DNA of 64,000 nucleotides from the NCBI GenBank assembly GCA_013396525.1, contig VWYX01000009.1, positions 3,073,071-3,137,070 on the forward strand. The letters run 5' to 3'. The notes beneath the pieces are model-generated. The model did not search any database and was not told where the DNA came from. It worked only from the letters and a program-made list of their open reading frames with translations. The stretch is from Chaetorhynchus papuensis (taxonomy: Eukaryota > Chordata > Aves > Passeriformes > Rhipiduridae). Below, in pieces: positions 1 to 14,167 of the stretch (positions within the stretch are counted from its first letter, which is position 1; each line of letters opens with the position of its first letter). The position numbers and the translations under genes are program-made.

Positions 1-3000
1 AGGAAAGGCACCCTGTCCCTAAAGGCTGTAGCTCTGGCCACCTCCAGCTGACCACCTACACCTGAGATATTTTATTCACGCTATCTTTAACATAAAGAAC
101 AAGTGTCCAACTACCCTCACTCACCTGAGGCCAAGATTTGGCCTCAGTTTCACCTTGTGAAGAATGATTGATTATCAAGGCCCTATCAGAGCTCGTGTCC
201 AAACTACTGATATCTAGGAAAAATCCCTAAATTATACATCCACTGCGCCACTGAAAAGTGTGAGAAAAAAGTGCTTCCCAGCTCATTCTTAAAGGATATG
301 GAGGTTGATTGGTGAGAACAAAGACAAATGAAGATGTAATCTGTCTTTCTCATTTTAGTTACTTAAGAGTTCAAGAGACACATTGCTCTTGATAAGAATT
401 TACTCTGAGGGGTTTTTTTCTGCGTATAAATACTTTTATTTCAGTGCAGGCTGAGCTCCATATGTATTGTGTCTTGGTGGTAATACGTCTAATAATAGGA
501 TTCTTTGGGAAGAAAGATTGTTCAAGGTTTCAGCCTGCTGTTTGCTAGTCAGGCACCTTCCTGTTATGAAAGCAAGGCACTTTGCTGGCAGTTAAGGATT
601 TAGTTGTTGATATTTCAACCTTGGATGAAATACCAACACACTCTTTTCAAATAATGCTCTCTCTAAATCTCTACTTATACCCTTCAAGTACAGAGAGGTA
701 ACTAAACAGATTCAGAAAAGGAAGAGAAAAAAGAAAAAAGAAAATTCTGTTTTCATTATTACCTTTTTCATAATTTTACTCCTCTATAGATAATGAATTC
801 TGTCAAACATGCTGAATTTTTAAGAAGAGAATTTTTGTTTATGCAAAAAATTGTTGGTGAGCTGTCTAGAGCAGGTCCTGATCACATATAGGAGGGCATA
901 CTGGGTTAGAGCTGAGCTGTGTGCCTGGAAAGGAGACAGATTGGAATAGAATAATGATATGAAGCCACTCTTGATCCTTCTCACTCCCATCTGTCTTGGA
1001 TATAAGGACAAATGGTTTAGCTCTGTGGTCTTGATCTGTCTGAACAACCAACCAGCCATTTAAAACAAATACTGAACATTGAATAACTATCAGTTAATGT
1101 TTACATTGCAGAGCTTGTTATCATTATATTTAATGCTCCTCAAATATATGGTACAATTATTTTAATATATGAGTCACCCATCTCAGAAGGTCTGAGGATA
1201 AAATCCAAAGGTTGCCTATATACAGAGCTGTCCTGGATCTGTTCTAACTAGAAATCTGTATCTTGTCATGTCCATCCAAGCACTTTTAAATGTGATGTTC
1301 CTCTGGGTGGATGGTTTTTCACTGAGCTTCAAGCAGTGTTCATGTTCCCTTATCAGTAGGAGCGACAGTGGTGCCAGCAGTATCCAGCCTATATGAAAAT
1401 ACATTTTCTACACCCAGTGAACTGTATTTGCATTCCTGTGAACACAAAAAATTGCCTCTGCAATTGTCTCTCAGAAAACAGAGTTCCCTAGTCAAAACAG
1501 ATGTGGTCCTTCCCCAGGTTTCACAGCATCTGTTTAGGAAACAGGCTCTCACTCTGTGACTCCGCCTGTGAAAGGAAACATGGGTCACTTTGTAAGAAAT
1601 GGAGCTGAAAACAGCTTGTGTTACATGTAAGGTACTTCCCTCTGTGTGCACCTAGGAAAAGGAAAGCGGAATCCCATAAGCTACCCCAAGGAGCAGTTTA
1701 TTCACAAGGCAACTGGAAAGCTTATGAATTCCTGACAGACAAGACATTGCAAATATCCTGCATCTTTATTTTAAGAGAAACCATAAAAAAAATAAAAGAG
1801 GTCAGTATCACCAAAATATATGTTGAAAAGGAGACCAAGGCATCAGATAAATTGCAGTGTTGGGCCTGTATTGGAGAGATTTTCCTGAAGGCTCAGTAAT
1901 TGCTACAGTCTGCTGTGCTAGAAGGATGGCAAGGAAACAGGTAGGTTAAACGGGAGAAACCATCTCCATTCCCTACAAAGAAATTACACTCTTGCATAAA
2001 ACCAGGGCACTCTTTCTGGAAGATCTGTGTATATTCATGTAGAAAGAAAGAACCAAACATAATTACTTGCAGTGCTACCATGCATATAATTACAGTTGTG
2101 AAAGTATGTGAAATGAGACAAAACATTTGCTGGGCTGTTTTCTTCAGAGGGACACAGAGAACTGCATAATAATAACCCTACCAATCTAGAAAAGGACAAC
2201 TTCTGCTTTGATACATGGACATAGCTTTGAAGAAATTTTGGCTGACCTGCCAAATGAAAATCACTTGGATTTTCTGTGCTCTCTATCCTTGGTTAACATA
2301 TGGCTTGAGGAGTAAAAGTCATGCTTGAATTATTTCTGAAATATATTATTAATCTTTGTCTTCTCAACTCTTTGTCTTCCAGTTTAGTAGTTTTCAATAT
2401 CCTTCCGCTATATGAATGCCAGAAACATTCCCAGGGGGAAGATAGACCAATTTCCCCAACACTGATTTTTACAAAGCATTTACAGATATGTTCTCTTTTG
2501 TCACTTTCCACTGACCCTTTAGAAGCAGACTCCAGACCCCCACAGTTTTGCAATCCACAGCCTGAAAACTACTACTCTAGCCATTTCCAGGTTTGATATG
2601 CTGATGTGTTTATCTGTCAGCTGTGGTTTTAAGCAGTTGCTGTTCAGAAGCAGGTAAGTATGTGCCAGCAGCTCATGATCTGGAGAAAAAGGGACACTCT
2701 GTATCATCCCTCAGCATGTCATGTCTGCGGGAGTCCTGATCCAGTGAGGGTCAGTTTTGCAGATCATGCAAGCACACAGATGTACACACACATAAGCAGA
2801 GAGAACATTATCTTATTTAACCATGAGCAAATATCTGCTGCCTATTTACAGTTTTACAAGCTGAATAAGCCATCAGTATTGAGTGGATTTTTCCAGAACA
2901 AGGAAGAAAGAAAGTTTTGTGGGGACAGCAGGACTGAAGCCGCTCTTCTTTAATGAGAACTCCCAGCCTCATCTGCAGTGACCTTCATGGCAGGCCTCCC

Positions 3001-6000
3001 ACAGACTTCAGTCGGGTCAGGGTTTGCTTTGAAAACTGTATGCTGGAACATATCTCTTTGCTCAAAGAGTGTTTACAACTTGAGGGAAATGGAACTTGCC
3101 CATGTAATGTAGAGGGCTTTAAAATCCCCCAGCATTTCATTTTCCGATGTTAATTACCCCACTGTAATGCACTGCATTGTAGCCTCAGAGCCAGGGTTTC
3201 AAACGTGTCACCATGACCCTGCTTTGCAGAGAGTAACAGGGCTCTGAAATTACACGAAATTATTATAAGTTATATTATTGTTATATTACAACATTATAAA
3301 TCTTTTGGTTTAGATGTGCATTTTTTTTCCCTGGATGAGGTGGAAACGTAGTCCAAGGTTGTCCAATGTTAACAAAAACATAGCAAGCCCATCTCTGCTG
3401 TTTTTCAAGGATAAACAAGTGGTTACTTTCTATACTCTCCAAGGACTCCCTATCCATATCATTCTGAGACCAGCATTAGCCACATGCTTCCGTCTAATGC
3501 TTAGGGGATAAGTGGTTTGACGACTGTAAGCATCCTGCTTAATCTTCTAAGTCATGCAGTTCCACCGGGTGTTAAAGATACAAAGATTTCATCTTTGTAG
3601 GTTTCTTAAAAAGGTGCCAGGTGTTACAAGTTATCCCCACTTTGCTCATTGGAAAAGCAACCAACAAATATATTACAAACTCGTAGCCTCGATGCCAAAA
3701 CAGGTTTATTATAACCTAGTTAGTTTTCAGCAATCATCAAAAAAGTGTGTAAACACCCGTTCAAGATCTAGCAAAATTGACTGCTGCTAACATCTTTACA
3801 ATATGAGTCTATCACCGTTCACCAGCATATAGACATACAGGTTTGTATGGTTAGCAAAGCAGCTATATTTTGATGAAGGACTTTTTAACCAAAAGTGTTA
3901 ATTTCTCCACTTTTTGAAAGGCATTGGTACTGGGATTTTATTATTTTCATTTTCATTCCTCTCCACTAGGCTTTTTAATGACATGAATGCCATTATCCCA
4001 TTTCCTGCTGAGTTTACCCGGGAGTTTAATACCCGGAATTACTTACTCCTGTGGAGCAAATAACTATGATAAGTAACACGGTACTATTGTTAGTATGCTG
4101 TTCCAGATGCTCAGGTTAATCAAAACAGAAGAAAAGGTGGCTTTTAGAGCACGATTTACTTGTTATTTTGTCAAAACCTGTGCATTCTGTTAGCACTAAG
4201 CAGAACCTCAGCAAGTAACAATCACAATGCAATAAATTTTCATCCTGTAGTTCTGAAGTTATGGATTTAAAGGCAAGAAAAGATCACTTGAGCAGAACAA
4301 AGACATTATTTTTCATAAATGCATTACTGTTATTAACCATGATTGAAAAGATGAAAAAACTTCTTTCGTAACACTCTACTAAAAAAGTTGAGCTTTACTT
4401 CTAGACTGAGTTTGTCTAACTTCAAATCTGATCTTTAAGCTGGATTTTGCAGTACTGTTGCCTTCTAAAGGTTCTGTCAAAGAGGTCTGTTCCTGAAACC
4501 AGAGTTCCACTCACCACACAGTTGCCACATCTCTGTGTTCCTGTCTCACCACAATAAAATCTTCTACTTTGTTAGGACAGAAAAAAACTTACAAAATTAC
4601 TGGTTCCTTAGTCACTTTAACATGTTTCCTAAGTATAGGTTTTGTACACATTAGGCTACCTTTGCTTTCCTGCACTCAAAGACAGTTCTGTTTCCTTGGG
4701 AAATACCAGGGCATGCCAACACTCTGTCCTGGAGTGCCATTGTATAGTCTCCCAGAGCACTCAGGTATATTCCCAATTGAATCCTCTCAGGAATTTTACC
4801 ATTTGAAGCTGTTGCAGTGATACAACATTGAAGAGTTTGTGTGACAATTTTGGCATTTTCACGGGCAGCAGGGATTTGAATTTCCTGAAAGCAGCAAAGA
4901 CAGGAATCCACCAAACAACATCCTCTAGCTGTTGAGCTGATACCTGACAATCTGCTCCATTTTGAAAGTATATTTTAAGAGGATGAGCAAACGCTCTGTT
5001 CAGTTTTCTGGAGATGAAACCTCTAATTCAGCAAAGATAAAAAACATGATTTCATAAAAGTCTAGTCAGAACTTCATGTAATCTGGGCCTACTTCATGTA
5101 GGGGCGACCAGACACCTCTGAATTACAAGGACATCTCTTTGAAAGGAGTCTCTCTGTCTCAGTTGAATGAAAATCAAATACCCTGTGTACCTTAAAGGAC
5201 AAATCAAGCTGTGACTACTCTTTCCTGACAAATCATGGAAATTGCTCAACAGTGAACACTCTCTTTCTCCATCTTTCATGCATTTCCCTCACATGTGCAG
5301 CAGTATGGTTTGTTCCAGCTGTGATTCCTCCTCTGCTTCCTCTTTTAGAAATCCTTAGAAAGGGTCCTCAGGATTAAATATGAAAGGGGTTGGGGGAGGA
5401 TATCATTCCAATGAGAAGATTGTGGAGATTAAAATGCAATGTAACAGAACAAGTCTTCTAGAAACATGCACTCAGGCATTTAACTATAAGCAGGCCATTT
5501 CATAGCTTCTATTACACTGGACTTCTGCCAGTAAATTAAAATCACACAGAACATGCAACTTTAACAATGAGATTTTTCCTTTATTGAATCTAACTACCAG
5601 AGACAGCAGTCACCTCCACTGGTGCTCTGCCTTTGGCCCCCTTCTGAGGTTTAGGCCATTAAATTGGTTCCACATGACAGGACTTGGAATGCTGAAAATC
5701 AATCTAACTTATGATTCTGAAGTTTAGTTTCCCTTAAAGAGTCGTATTTCAAAAGTTTGCAGCCCAAGCCCTTTCTCTTCCAGCTTCAAGCAAGGACCAT
5801 TTAAACCTAATTTAAACACTATGAGAAGATTGTAGCATATGGTCTGCCTCCGCATTTGTTTATTTTTCAATATGAATGAGGTAAGAGAAGAAAAACCTAT
5901 TAAAAGGTAACAAGTACTAATATTAAGGTATTAATTGCAGACAATATCAGAAAGAATGAAGATTACCTGCTTGCTGTTTATTTGAACAATTTACTGTACA

Positions 6001-7196
6001 ATTCACAAGCTCATTTTCAAGCTTTCCTCTCCCTGACACAAATTACACATTACACTAATTTTGTTACTGACAAACTAGTGATGTACTGAATGTTGCCTTC
6101 TGATATAATTGGCCAGTCTTAACAAATACTTCAGGATAACGAAAACTAACCTTGTTTGTTTGTTTGTTTATTCTAGTCCCTCTTACACTGAGATCTTCCT
6201 GCCTAGGAGAAAGATTATATACCAGCATTTAAGTGCTCTTGATATGTTTGTTCCCAGTGGCCATGGAAGAGCTGTGTTTATTTCTTCACTAATTAATTCT
6301 ATGTGATCATTTCACTGAAATGAGCCTCACTCTCCATTTTAAAGGTCTTTTTAGTAAGATTAAAAGCAACATAATAAGAGATGTATAAATATTTGGATAT
6401 TCTGTTGTTTGCTAAACAGAATACAAGGCATTTGCTATTTTTCCTGGGTCCCTTCTTTGCCCTATGCAGACTTAATTTATGGCCTGAGGGTTAATATCAT
6501 ACAAACAATCATGTATTTCAGAAGAAATGTGATCATTACTAAGCTGTTCCATTGGCTAACAAGTTGAGGTAATTGCCTTAGGCTGCAGGCAGGAGAATGG
6601 GAAGCAGATGAAGCATGTTGAAGATTAACCACCAAAGAAACTGCCTAAACAAAGAAAGGGCTCCAAGAGGAGGAGGAGAAAAAGTCTCTCAGCCTAGACA
6701 GGCATACTGGGAAAGAAACTGCTTGTAGCTGCTCACTGCTTTTGTATCCACAAAAAATGAGGAAGAGAGTCGTCAGCAATTCCTGTGGGCTAATCTGGGC
6801 ATATGCAAGCAAACTGGGCTTGCAGGCACTTTCTGATAAGAAGGAAAATGTCACTGTGACAGCCCTCGAATGACACCAGTCGTTAACCCAAATGCTGATG
6901 CAAGGAAGGTTGTTTAAAGGTGAAGGTCCTCCTCACTTTGGTCTGTTTACACTCACATTGCAAACCAGAGTCTATTTAATCATGTTAAAGACTCAGATTA
7001 AATCTGCAGAAATCCACCCAGCCACATTACCACTATACATTCCACTACCCCATGTGTCCTAAACACACTAATGGCTTTTGTCTCCTGCATTTTATATGGG
7101 ATTCATCTTATCCAACTAAAGAAATTAAAGTTTAAAAAAGTTTGAATGTTTGCTACTCACCTTGGCTTCCTTTGTAGGCAAACGAGAAAAATGACT
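1..7196. other. Intergenic AT-rich DNA, no gene seen
   Basis: No open frame here exceeds about 100 codons, and none shows a recognisable domain, splice-consistent exon pair or codon bias. Minor structure only: a 31-nt purine-only tract at 714-744 and a (TTTG)n microsatellite at 6152-6170. No tRNA, rRNA or intact transposon was recognised. It is probably the distal flank downstream of NXNL2. Confidence 0.7.
6152..6170. repeat. (TTTG)n microsatellite
   Basis: About four and a half units of TTGT are read directly. A short simple repeat with no gene attached. Confidence 0.9.
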
Positions 7197-7450
7197 CCAC
7201 AGAATCAGAGAATAGAATTATGGAATGACCTGGGCTGGAAGTGACCTCAAATATTCTCTAGTTCCAAGGCCCCTGCCATGGACACGGACACCTTTCACTT
7301 GACCAGGTTGCTCAGGGCATCATCCAATCTGACCTTGAACACTCTCCAGGATGGGCAATCCACAGCTTATCTGGGCAACCTGTGCCAGTGCCTCACCACC
7401 CTCACAGTAAAATAAAGAATATCTGTCTGAATAAAGAATTTCTTCCTGAA
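7197..7450 (-). mobile_element. CR1 LINE 3' fragment (5'-truncated)
   Basis: The plus strand reads like the reverse complement of a CR1 3' end. It starts with CACAGAATCAGAGAATAGAA, then 'gggctggaagtgacctcaaat', 'ccctgccatggacac', 'gaccaggttgctcaggg', 'ggcaacctgtgccagtgcc' and 'tcaccaccctcacagtaaa'. These blocks appear in the order typical of avian CR1 tails. Near the 5' break the stretch AATAAAGAAT occurs twice about 20 bp apart, a small internal duplication. There is no coding capacity; it is a dead, 5'-truncated copy. Confidence 0.92.
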
Positions 7451-10400
7451 GAAGAAAACTTGTCCTAGCCATCTGTCTTAGAAGGAGATGAACTCCCTTG
7501 AAGATGCTAACTTCTTTTTATTGTCTGTAAAAGAAGATTATTAGTGAGTAGTTCAGGCTTCAAAGCCTAACCCTGAAGCACCTGACTGAGAAGACATACT
7601 GGTATACAAGCTGGGATTTCAATTTCTGTCAGAGAAAAGTCTCTCCTGTACACTTCCAGGAGACTAGCAGTGTCACCACAACAGTACATTTCCATCTGGA
7701 AATCTTAATTAAATTAATCTTAATTCACAGGAGTTCTTCTTATTACTGTTTTTGCCATGAAAAATCTCTAATGCCTTGTCTGAAGCTCACTGCCAGTGAT
7801 ACCCAGTCAAACTGAAACCCTGGTCAGACTTGGAGCACCATCTAGCACAAAGTATCCACCAGCAGACACAAGGAGGCACCTTTGGAAATTCTCTTGGTAA
7901 GGACAAACCTTTGGAAGTCCTCCAGTGAACATTTCCTTGCTCTCTAATAAAGGACATTGCATGCCAGAGACATGCAGTCATGTTCTTTGAATTTGATTAT
8001 TCTTGTGGATTCAATCACTGCCCTTCAATCACTAGCTACCGGACAGATCTTGATTTTAAAAATCTTTCCTTACTCCAAAATAAAGAACTAACATTTGATT
8101 TTTTTTTTTTAATTATTCCTGGTTGTACATACCTTCTAGCTGAAAAGCATGATTGCCCACAGAGCAAAACACATTGTTGGACATATAAGGCTGGTTTAAA
8201 TAAATTACTTCCTTTGCTATTTTTGTACTAAAATAAATATGAGCTAGACTGGAATATGGGTAGGAGTGATATTCTAACACTTCATTAGCAAGAGAGTGAA
8301 ATAAATTTTAGATATATTCCTCAGCTACAGATATAGAAATTTTCACAGATAACTAATGCAGACTTTTTGAAATTAGACTAAAAATAGCAAAGGGTTTAAG
8401 TATCAAGGATTTTGTTACTTTTAACCAGTAGTTAAAAATAGGAAAGCTCTATCACACCTGTGTTAAGGAGAAAAAATATGAACAAAACAATAGTTCTACA
8501 GAACCCCTACAAAAGCCATATGAGTCTGTCATGGACTTTAACTATCTCTGGATCAGGCCATCATTAAACATTTGGCCAGATGTGCTATTATACACCCTTG
8601 ACCTCTGACTTTATCTCTGTTTCGATGACTTCCATGATATAAGTGGGCTGGACCTGTCTTCCCTGAGGCTTTAGTTTATGCACCAATGGACACAGGACTT
8701 TGTCTGTCTGCCTAACTGGGCTATCATCTGGATGCCACATTAGAGGGAAGAACTGTTAGAAGTTTTGCCACAGAGCAGGCACATATCAAAGTCATATAAT
8801 CTGGGGATTTTCAGTGATCCTTATGACACAGCATTCCACTGAGACAGTGGGCACTCTGGGATAAGCTCTGGTCTATCCAGACTGAATGACAAATCTGTTC
8901 ATAACAATGGGATCAGAAGCGCATACCTGGATTCATTCCCCTAGGAAGAAGCTGGCTGGATAATGTTATACCACTAAATATCTGATGTGTCAGTGAAATG
9001 TTTTCTGCACTCAGCCCTTGAACTGGTATAAGTTTTTCCTGTGCTTGTTTAAAAATGTGATTTGCAAGTGTCTGTGATCAACACTCCGAAACAAGGTTTG
9101 CTTCATCTTCATCTAAAAGTTGTATTACCTGAATAATCTCTTTTTATACAATGGGTAAATTCTGTCAAAGTGTCTAACATTTTTCTACTCTTTTTTTGCT
9201 GAAGACACATTCCTGACTTTTATTCATGAAAGGTCTAAGGCAAATGTGAGAAATCAGCTGACTTTTTATTAGATCAATGCAGCACATTGCTTCATGAGTT
9301 TTTCAGAGTGCAAAGATCTCAAACATTTGAGCAAATTAATGAAATCACAAATCTTGCCAGCTAGTAGCAATACGAGTTCATATGATTTATAAGCAATAGT
9401 TTCAACCATTCAGGGATACCAAAGGTGTACCCAGTACACAGTGACTACTAGTAGTATCAGAAAAGTTGACAATTTATCTGTTAGAGGCAATTATGTCATT
9501 TTGGAGTGCAAGAGCTCATTCACTTTTTTAATAGATGTCATAAATTTTAATATTAAATGGAAATATTACACAGTCAAAATTTTTATTTCAGTTTCAAAGA
9601 CATGAAAACTGCTGACATGCCTTTCCAGCCTCACAGGGATCTTCATTTGCTTGTTCTCTTGCAGATTGCCAATAAACTGTAGATTTATCTCTTTGCAGAG
9701 CCAAAAAATCTTACTAATCTTTGGAATATCACATAAATGCTGAAGTGAATTTGATTTATAATCCCCAGAATGTAAGATCTGGGTGCCTAAAATTCTTCTT
9801 TTCTTAAATGGCTCATGCCTAAGTATGCAGTTCACCAGGGATTTTTCTGAATCTCACTGATGTCTACCAGTTGTAGAAGAGTTGTTTTATGGCCTACTTT
9901 TTTCTAGTTCTCCATAGTTATGAGGCTTCTCTTTCTTGCCACAGGGATGTTTTAAAAAGCAAAATCTGTTTCTGTCATGCATTTTCTTGCTGTGTGCCGT
10001 TATTCGTGTCTGGAATTACCCAACAAAGACGACAAGTTTTTGATTTTGATTTGAGGACATATGATACCTATTGCATCACCATTTTGCCTGGGGCATTCAA
10101 AGTGCCCCAGCAGATGAGTGCATGCGTGCTTCTGACTCTTGGATGTGGAGAGAGCCGTTTGAACAGCTACAGCCAGCTCTATTGTGTTCATAGCAAACTC
10201 TGTGAAGTTCCTTTCAGCTACATGTCACTTCCAGTTTATGTTGTCTGAAATTTTAACAATGATGGATGGTACTAGGCTCTTTTCAAAATTCTTGCTCAAT
10301 CAGAAGCTGATATCCAAGCATGGCTGCACACAATTTTTTTAAGAATGATGACTTTTTCAATAAGTGTAAATAATTTTCCTGGGCACATTCAGGTCATATT

Positions 10401-12098
10401 TGGACATTCAGAGTTTTTATTCTACACTGTATATTTTTCACTCTTATTCACCTACGTGGAAAAAAGTGATCTGAACAAACCTGCCACATGAAGAAGGCAC
10501 AAACAAGAGGTGCCCAGTGCTTTGCTTACAGAGAGTGATATTGTTCTGTTTCATAACACTGTCAGTTCGATGGGAGTATCTTTACAAAGACTGGGAGTGC
10601 TTGCTTTAACAGAGAATCTGGCCTAAATGCTCTGCAATAACTCCCCCATGTGGGCATTTCATTTTACTCCACATTCAGTTTTCAAAACAGGAGGGCTGAC
10701 TTAAATACTAGTGTTTCTTTCATTTGTGGTGGCTGCACACACAAATTTTTCTGGAACGCTTACAAAGTATGGAAATCTTGGTTACTCTCCCTGAGTCAAT
10801 AAAATCCAGAACATGTCATCTGTACTAATCTCAGTATGAGCAGACTGTTGATTGATTGATTGTTGATGATTTCTGCAGGGTAGGAGTGAGCTGTACTGCG
10901 CTTACTAGTAAAAAAGGCTAAAAAGTCATCTTTTGCTCTGATTTGGTTGGTTGCCTCTGATGCCTCTGGAATCAGTTGACCAGGCCAGCTTCACCTCTGT
11001 TTGTTTACTGAAGTTAGGCAAAGCCTGTTTGCTGTCAAAGCTCTCAGCATGTCTTAATCAGCTCTTTGTGGCACTGGTTAGAGCTGACGCCCATCCCTTG
11101 CTCCTGCTGCCAGCATTCCTCATAGCCATGGAGGTGAACTGGCAGTGCAAACTCTTTGGATGGCACATAAGACTGCAGACCTTTGAAGGACCGTAAAGCC
11201 TCCAAAACTCTGTCTAGTCAGTACAGCTATGAAACTTCATATCAAAATCTTAAGGCTGCTAATTAGTAGTTTCTAAGCAGCTCAGTCACAGTAATGCAGT
11301 TAATTAATAGTCTCTAAGCAGCTCAGTCACAGTAACTCTGATTGCTTTCCTACTTCATATCTAGAAATGGTCGTCTAATTACCTGATGGGATCTGTGAGA
11401 ATAAATGAACACCGATTTTTTTTCTTCACTTCAACAAAGTCTATAATCAAAGTCTATTAATTGGCAGATTACCAGAGTGTGAAAGACTATGCCATGCTTC
11501 CGTTGCCAGTATCACACAAGCATCCCAGACAGGTTTTAAGTGGGCACAAAATGAATGTTGGCATGAAGAAGGAAAGTGATCCTCCAGTTTGTTTCCCTGT
11601 TTGAGCTGGTTGATTAACAATGAGCTAGAGGTAGACAGGAGAGAGGTCATTTTCAGGCCGAGTAAACAGAGCAATTTCTCTCCCAGAAATCTCCCCCGTG
11701 GCAGCTGTCTGAGCTATAGGGAACTTGTCCTTTGTATAATTAGGAAGAAAATTGTGAAACAGCTCTTCTTGTCTCTTCTCTTAAATTTATTTAATCTGGG
11801 ACCTAAGGTACCAGGATACAAAATTAAAGGCAGTTTACATCCTCTTTTCAGATGGACCAGTCCCAGGAAATCCTGCCACCTCTTTAGGACAGTTTTTTTT
11901 TTGGTGTGATTCTAGACTGTATACAAATATCAATCACTTATGTCTTCTGTTCAGGAGAAAATAAACAAACCACCAGCCCTTATTCCTTTGCTTCTCTAAT
12001 CATTGTCCACATTCATTCCCTGGACTTGCTCTTGGGTGTGCCTGGATTACTTGTTTATTATGCACTTTTTTTAAACTGCCATTTGAATATATGTATGT
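7451..12098. other. Intergenic DNA, no gene seen
   Basis: The longest open frame (9889-10248, plus, 119 codons) has no recognisable domain, no conserved-looking motif and no splice partner, so it is not called. The stretch holds a GATT tetranucleotide run at 10848-10862 and a 41-bp-period tandem duplication at 11261-11335. Nothing else was recognised. Confidence 0.65.
11261..11335. repeat. Tandem duplication, 41-bp period
   Basis: The segment at 11261-11294 is repeated at 11302-11335 with 2 mismatches in 34 bases. Both copies share the 22-bp core that starts TCTAAGCAGC and ends ACAGTAA. The 7-bp spacers differ. It looks like an old local duplication, not a large array. Confidence 0.9.
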
Positions 12099-12113
12099 NN
12101 NNNNNNNNNNNNN
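12099..12113. other. Assembly gap (15 N)
   Basis: Fifteen consecutive N bases inside AT-rich intergenic DNA. The gap interrupts an apparent open frame, so any frame read across it is not meaningful. Confidence 0.99.
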
Positions 12114-13294
12114 TATCTCAATATGTAGCTTCTCTAACATAATTTTATTTGTTTAACCTTCCTAAAGGTACAGCTTCTCTAAACAGAAATGGACCCTTTG
12201 TAAGTCCTTGTTGAAGTGAATTGAATCTTTTTTCAGGAAAGTTGAAAATGGAAGTTCTCAAGTTCTTAAGGTTTTATTAATTTGATAAAACCAGGGTAAG
12301 CATTTTTCATACTTTACAGAGTAATTGCTCTAGTGCATTTACACTTATACCAGCACTTGAATTTTCCAGTAAGTTCATTAAAATGTTGCAGCTCCCCTTC
12401 TAGGGACTAAGTGAGTGTCTGAAATATCAAACTGAATGTTAGGGCCAGCCCCCCATGTTTAGGTATTCAGTGATGTAAAGAAATCTGACTAAGGTGAAAA
12501 AATCCTTCATTTCTTAATTAGCAGATTCATACAGCTGCTCTCCTTTCATCTGGGCTGGATGTGCACTGCCACAGACTGAAGGACAGCATTGAAGTTCTTA
12601 ATGTAAACTTCAGCAGTACTCCTGTTTTTCAAATGAAAGCAAAATTGCTAAGTATGCCTGAATCACCACTTGTTAATTCCTATAATCAAATACATAATAT
12701 CCATCGCATCTTTATATCATTTGTTCTTTAAGTTTATGGAAAAAAAAATCTAAAAAATGAGGGAATTCTTTATTATAGAAGTGAAATAACAGCCTAAGAA
12801 TGCAGAATTGTGAATATGTTGAAGTCGGTGGGATATATGTATTCACACTTGTTGCTTTGGCAGACAAAAAGGTTCAGAGGTGAAGCTCCCCAAGTGTCCT
12901 TGGAGTCAGTGAGGAGATGCATGCCTCTGTAGCCTAATTCAAAGCACCTAATTCAGACCCCTGTACACAGACATCTGTACACCCCCAAAACTTTCATTTT
13001 GCCTTGTATTAATGGGTCTGTTGTTGCACAAGCAGGAAGATATTCTTAAATGAGTTCCCTCATTTCTCACATTTGACTCGTTTGCTTTTCTACTGCAGTG
13101 TGAATTTTCTTCTCTTAACAGTTGAAATCATTTGGCCTAGTAAGGCTTTTAATTGCTTCTTATATTTTGACATGATCTTGGTAGAAATACATATTATGTG
13201 TCCTTATCTTTACTTGTATTTTATCCATAGTAATGCACTTTATACTGAGAGTTATACTATTTGACTTCCTCCAACTTTCTAAGTCTTGTTAGCA
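12114..13294. other. Intergenic DNA, no gene seen
   Basis: AT-rich sequence with no open frame above about 65 codons and no recognised repeat up to the SINE that starts near 13295. Confidence 0.65.
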
Positions 13295-13414
13295 ACACAG
13301 AAGATTCTGAGCTGGAAGGGACCCACAAGAATCATCAAGTCCAACTCTTAAGTGAATGGTTGAACCTACAACCTTGGTGTTATTAGCTCCAGGCTCCAAC
13401 CAAGCTGAGCTAAT
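13295..13414 (-). mobile_element. tRNA-Ile-derived SINE with CR1-type tail (TguSINE1-like)
   Basis: Read on the minus strand, the head is TTAGCTCAGCTTGGTTGGAG, followed by CTAATAACACCAAGG and then GTAGGTTCAACC. This is a tRNA-Ile (AAU anticodon) head: A box near 13393-13412, anticodon loop CTAATAA, B box near 13359-13370. The tail then reads GAGTTGGACTTGATGATTCT and GTGGGTCCCTTCCAGCTCAG, which is the 3' end of CR1 elements. A tRNA-Ile head on a CR1 tail is the known composition of TguSINE1, found in songbirds. The first tRNA bases (GGCCGG) are missing or diverged. The SINE would be mobilised in trans by a CR1 LINE. The family name rests on recalled structure, not alignment. Confidence 0.85.
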
Positions 13415-13560
13415 TTTTATATATATTAAAAAAATATAATACAAATTTTTTCTTGTCCTAGTAGCAGTCCTAAGAAAACCTCTCATACAGAAACAGAAAT
13501 GAAAGTCTGAAGGAGCTCTTCTCACTGCCTAAAAAATTATCTTTAAATATCCCAAATTCT

Positions 13561-14167
13561 CCAGTGTGAGGGGCTGTCCTGGGGGGCACCAGGCACAGCA
13601 TCACCAGCCAGGCAAGGGAGGGGATTGTTCCCCTCTGCTCTGCACTGGGGCAGCCTCACCTCCAGCTCTGGGGGCAGTTTTGGGTGCCACAGTATAAAAA
13701 AGATACTAAGCTAATAGAGAGTGTCCAAAGGAGGGCAACAAGGATGGGGAAGGGTCTGGAGGAGAAGCCTTATGAGGAGAAGCTGAGGTCACTTGGTCTG
13801 TTCAGGCTGGAGGAGACTGAGGACAGACCCCATTGCAGTTACAACTTCCTTGTGAGGGGAAGAGCAGGGGCAGGCACTGATCTCTTCTCTGTGGTGCCCA
13901 GTGACGGGACCCAAGGGAATGGCCTGAAGTTTTGTCAGGGGAGGTTTGAATTGGATGTTAGGAAAAAGTTCTTCACCCAGAGGGTGGTTGGGCACTGGAA
14001 CAGGCTGCCCAGGCAAGTGGTCACAGCACCAGCCTGGCAGAGCTCAAGAAGTCCTTGGACAATGCTCTAATGTGCATGGTATGACTCTTGGGTTGTTCTC
14101 CACAGGGCCAGGAGTTGGACTCAATGATCCTAATGGATCCCTGCCATTTCAGCATATTCTATGAATC
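13561..14167 (+). mobile_element. CR1 LINE 3' fragment (ORF2 C-terminus plus 3' UTR)
   Basis: A 5'-truncated CR1 copy in plus orientation. It begins around 'gggctgtcctggggggcacc' and covers the end of ORF2 ('gagagtgtccaaaggagggc', 'gagaagctgaggtcacttgg', 'ccagagggtggttgggcact'). It ends in the 3' UTR with GCCAGGAGTTGGACTCAATG and the terminal ATTCTATGA-type octamers at about 14155-14167. This tail matches that of the SINE at 13295-13414 in inverted orientation. The copy has no promoter or reverse transcriptase domain and is dead. Confidence 0.95.
13684..14070 (+). pseudogene. CR1 ORF2 C-terminal remnant
   Basis: An open frame of 128 codons inside the CR1 fragment retains hallmark post-reverse-transcriptase residues: VQRRATRMGKGLEE, YEEKLRSLGLFRLEE, LFSVVPSD and FFTQRVVGHWNRLPRQVV. 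Other segments have drifted (for example the part after FRLEETEDRPH), which suggests small indels that changed frame locally. It is a fossil of the LINE polyprotein, not a host gene. No endonuclease or reverse transcriptase motif is present. Confidence 0.9.
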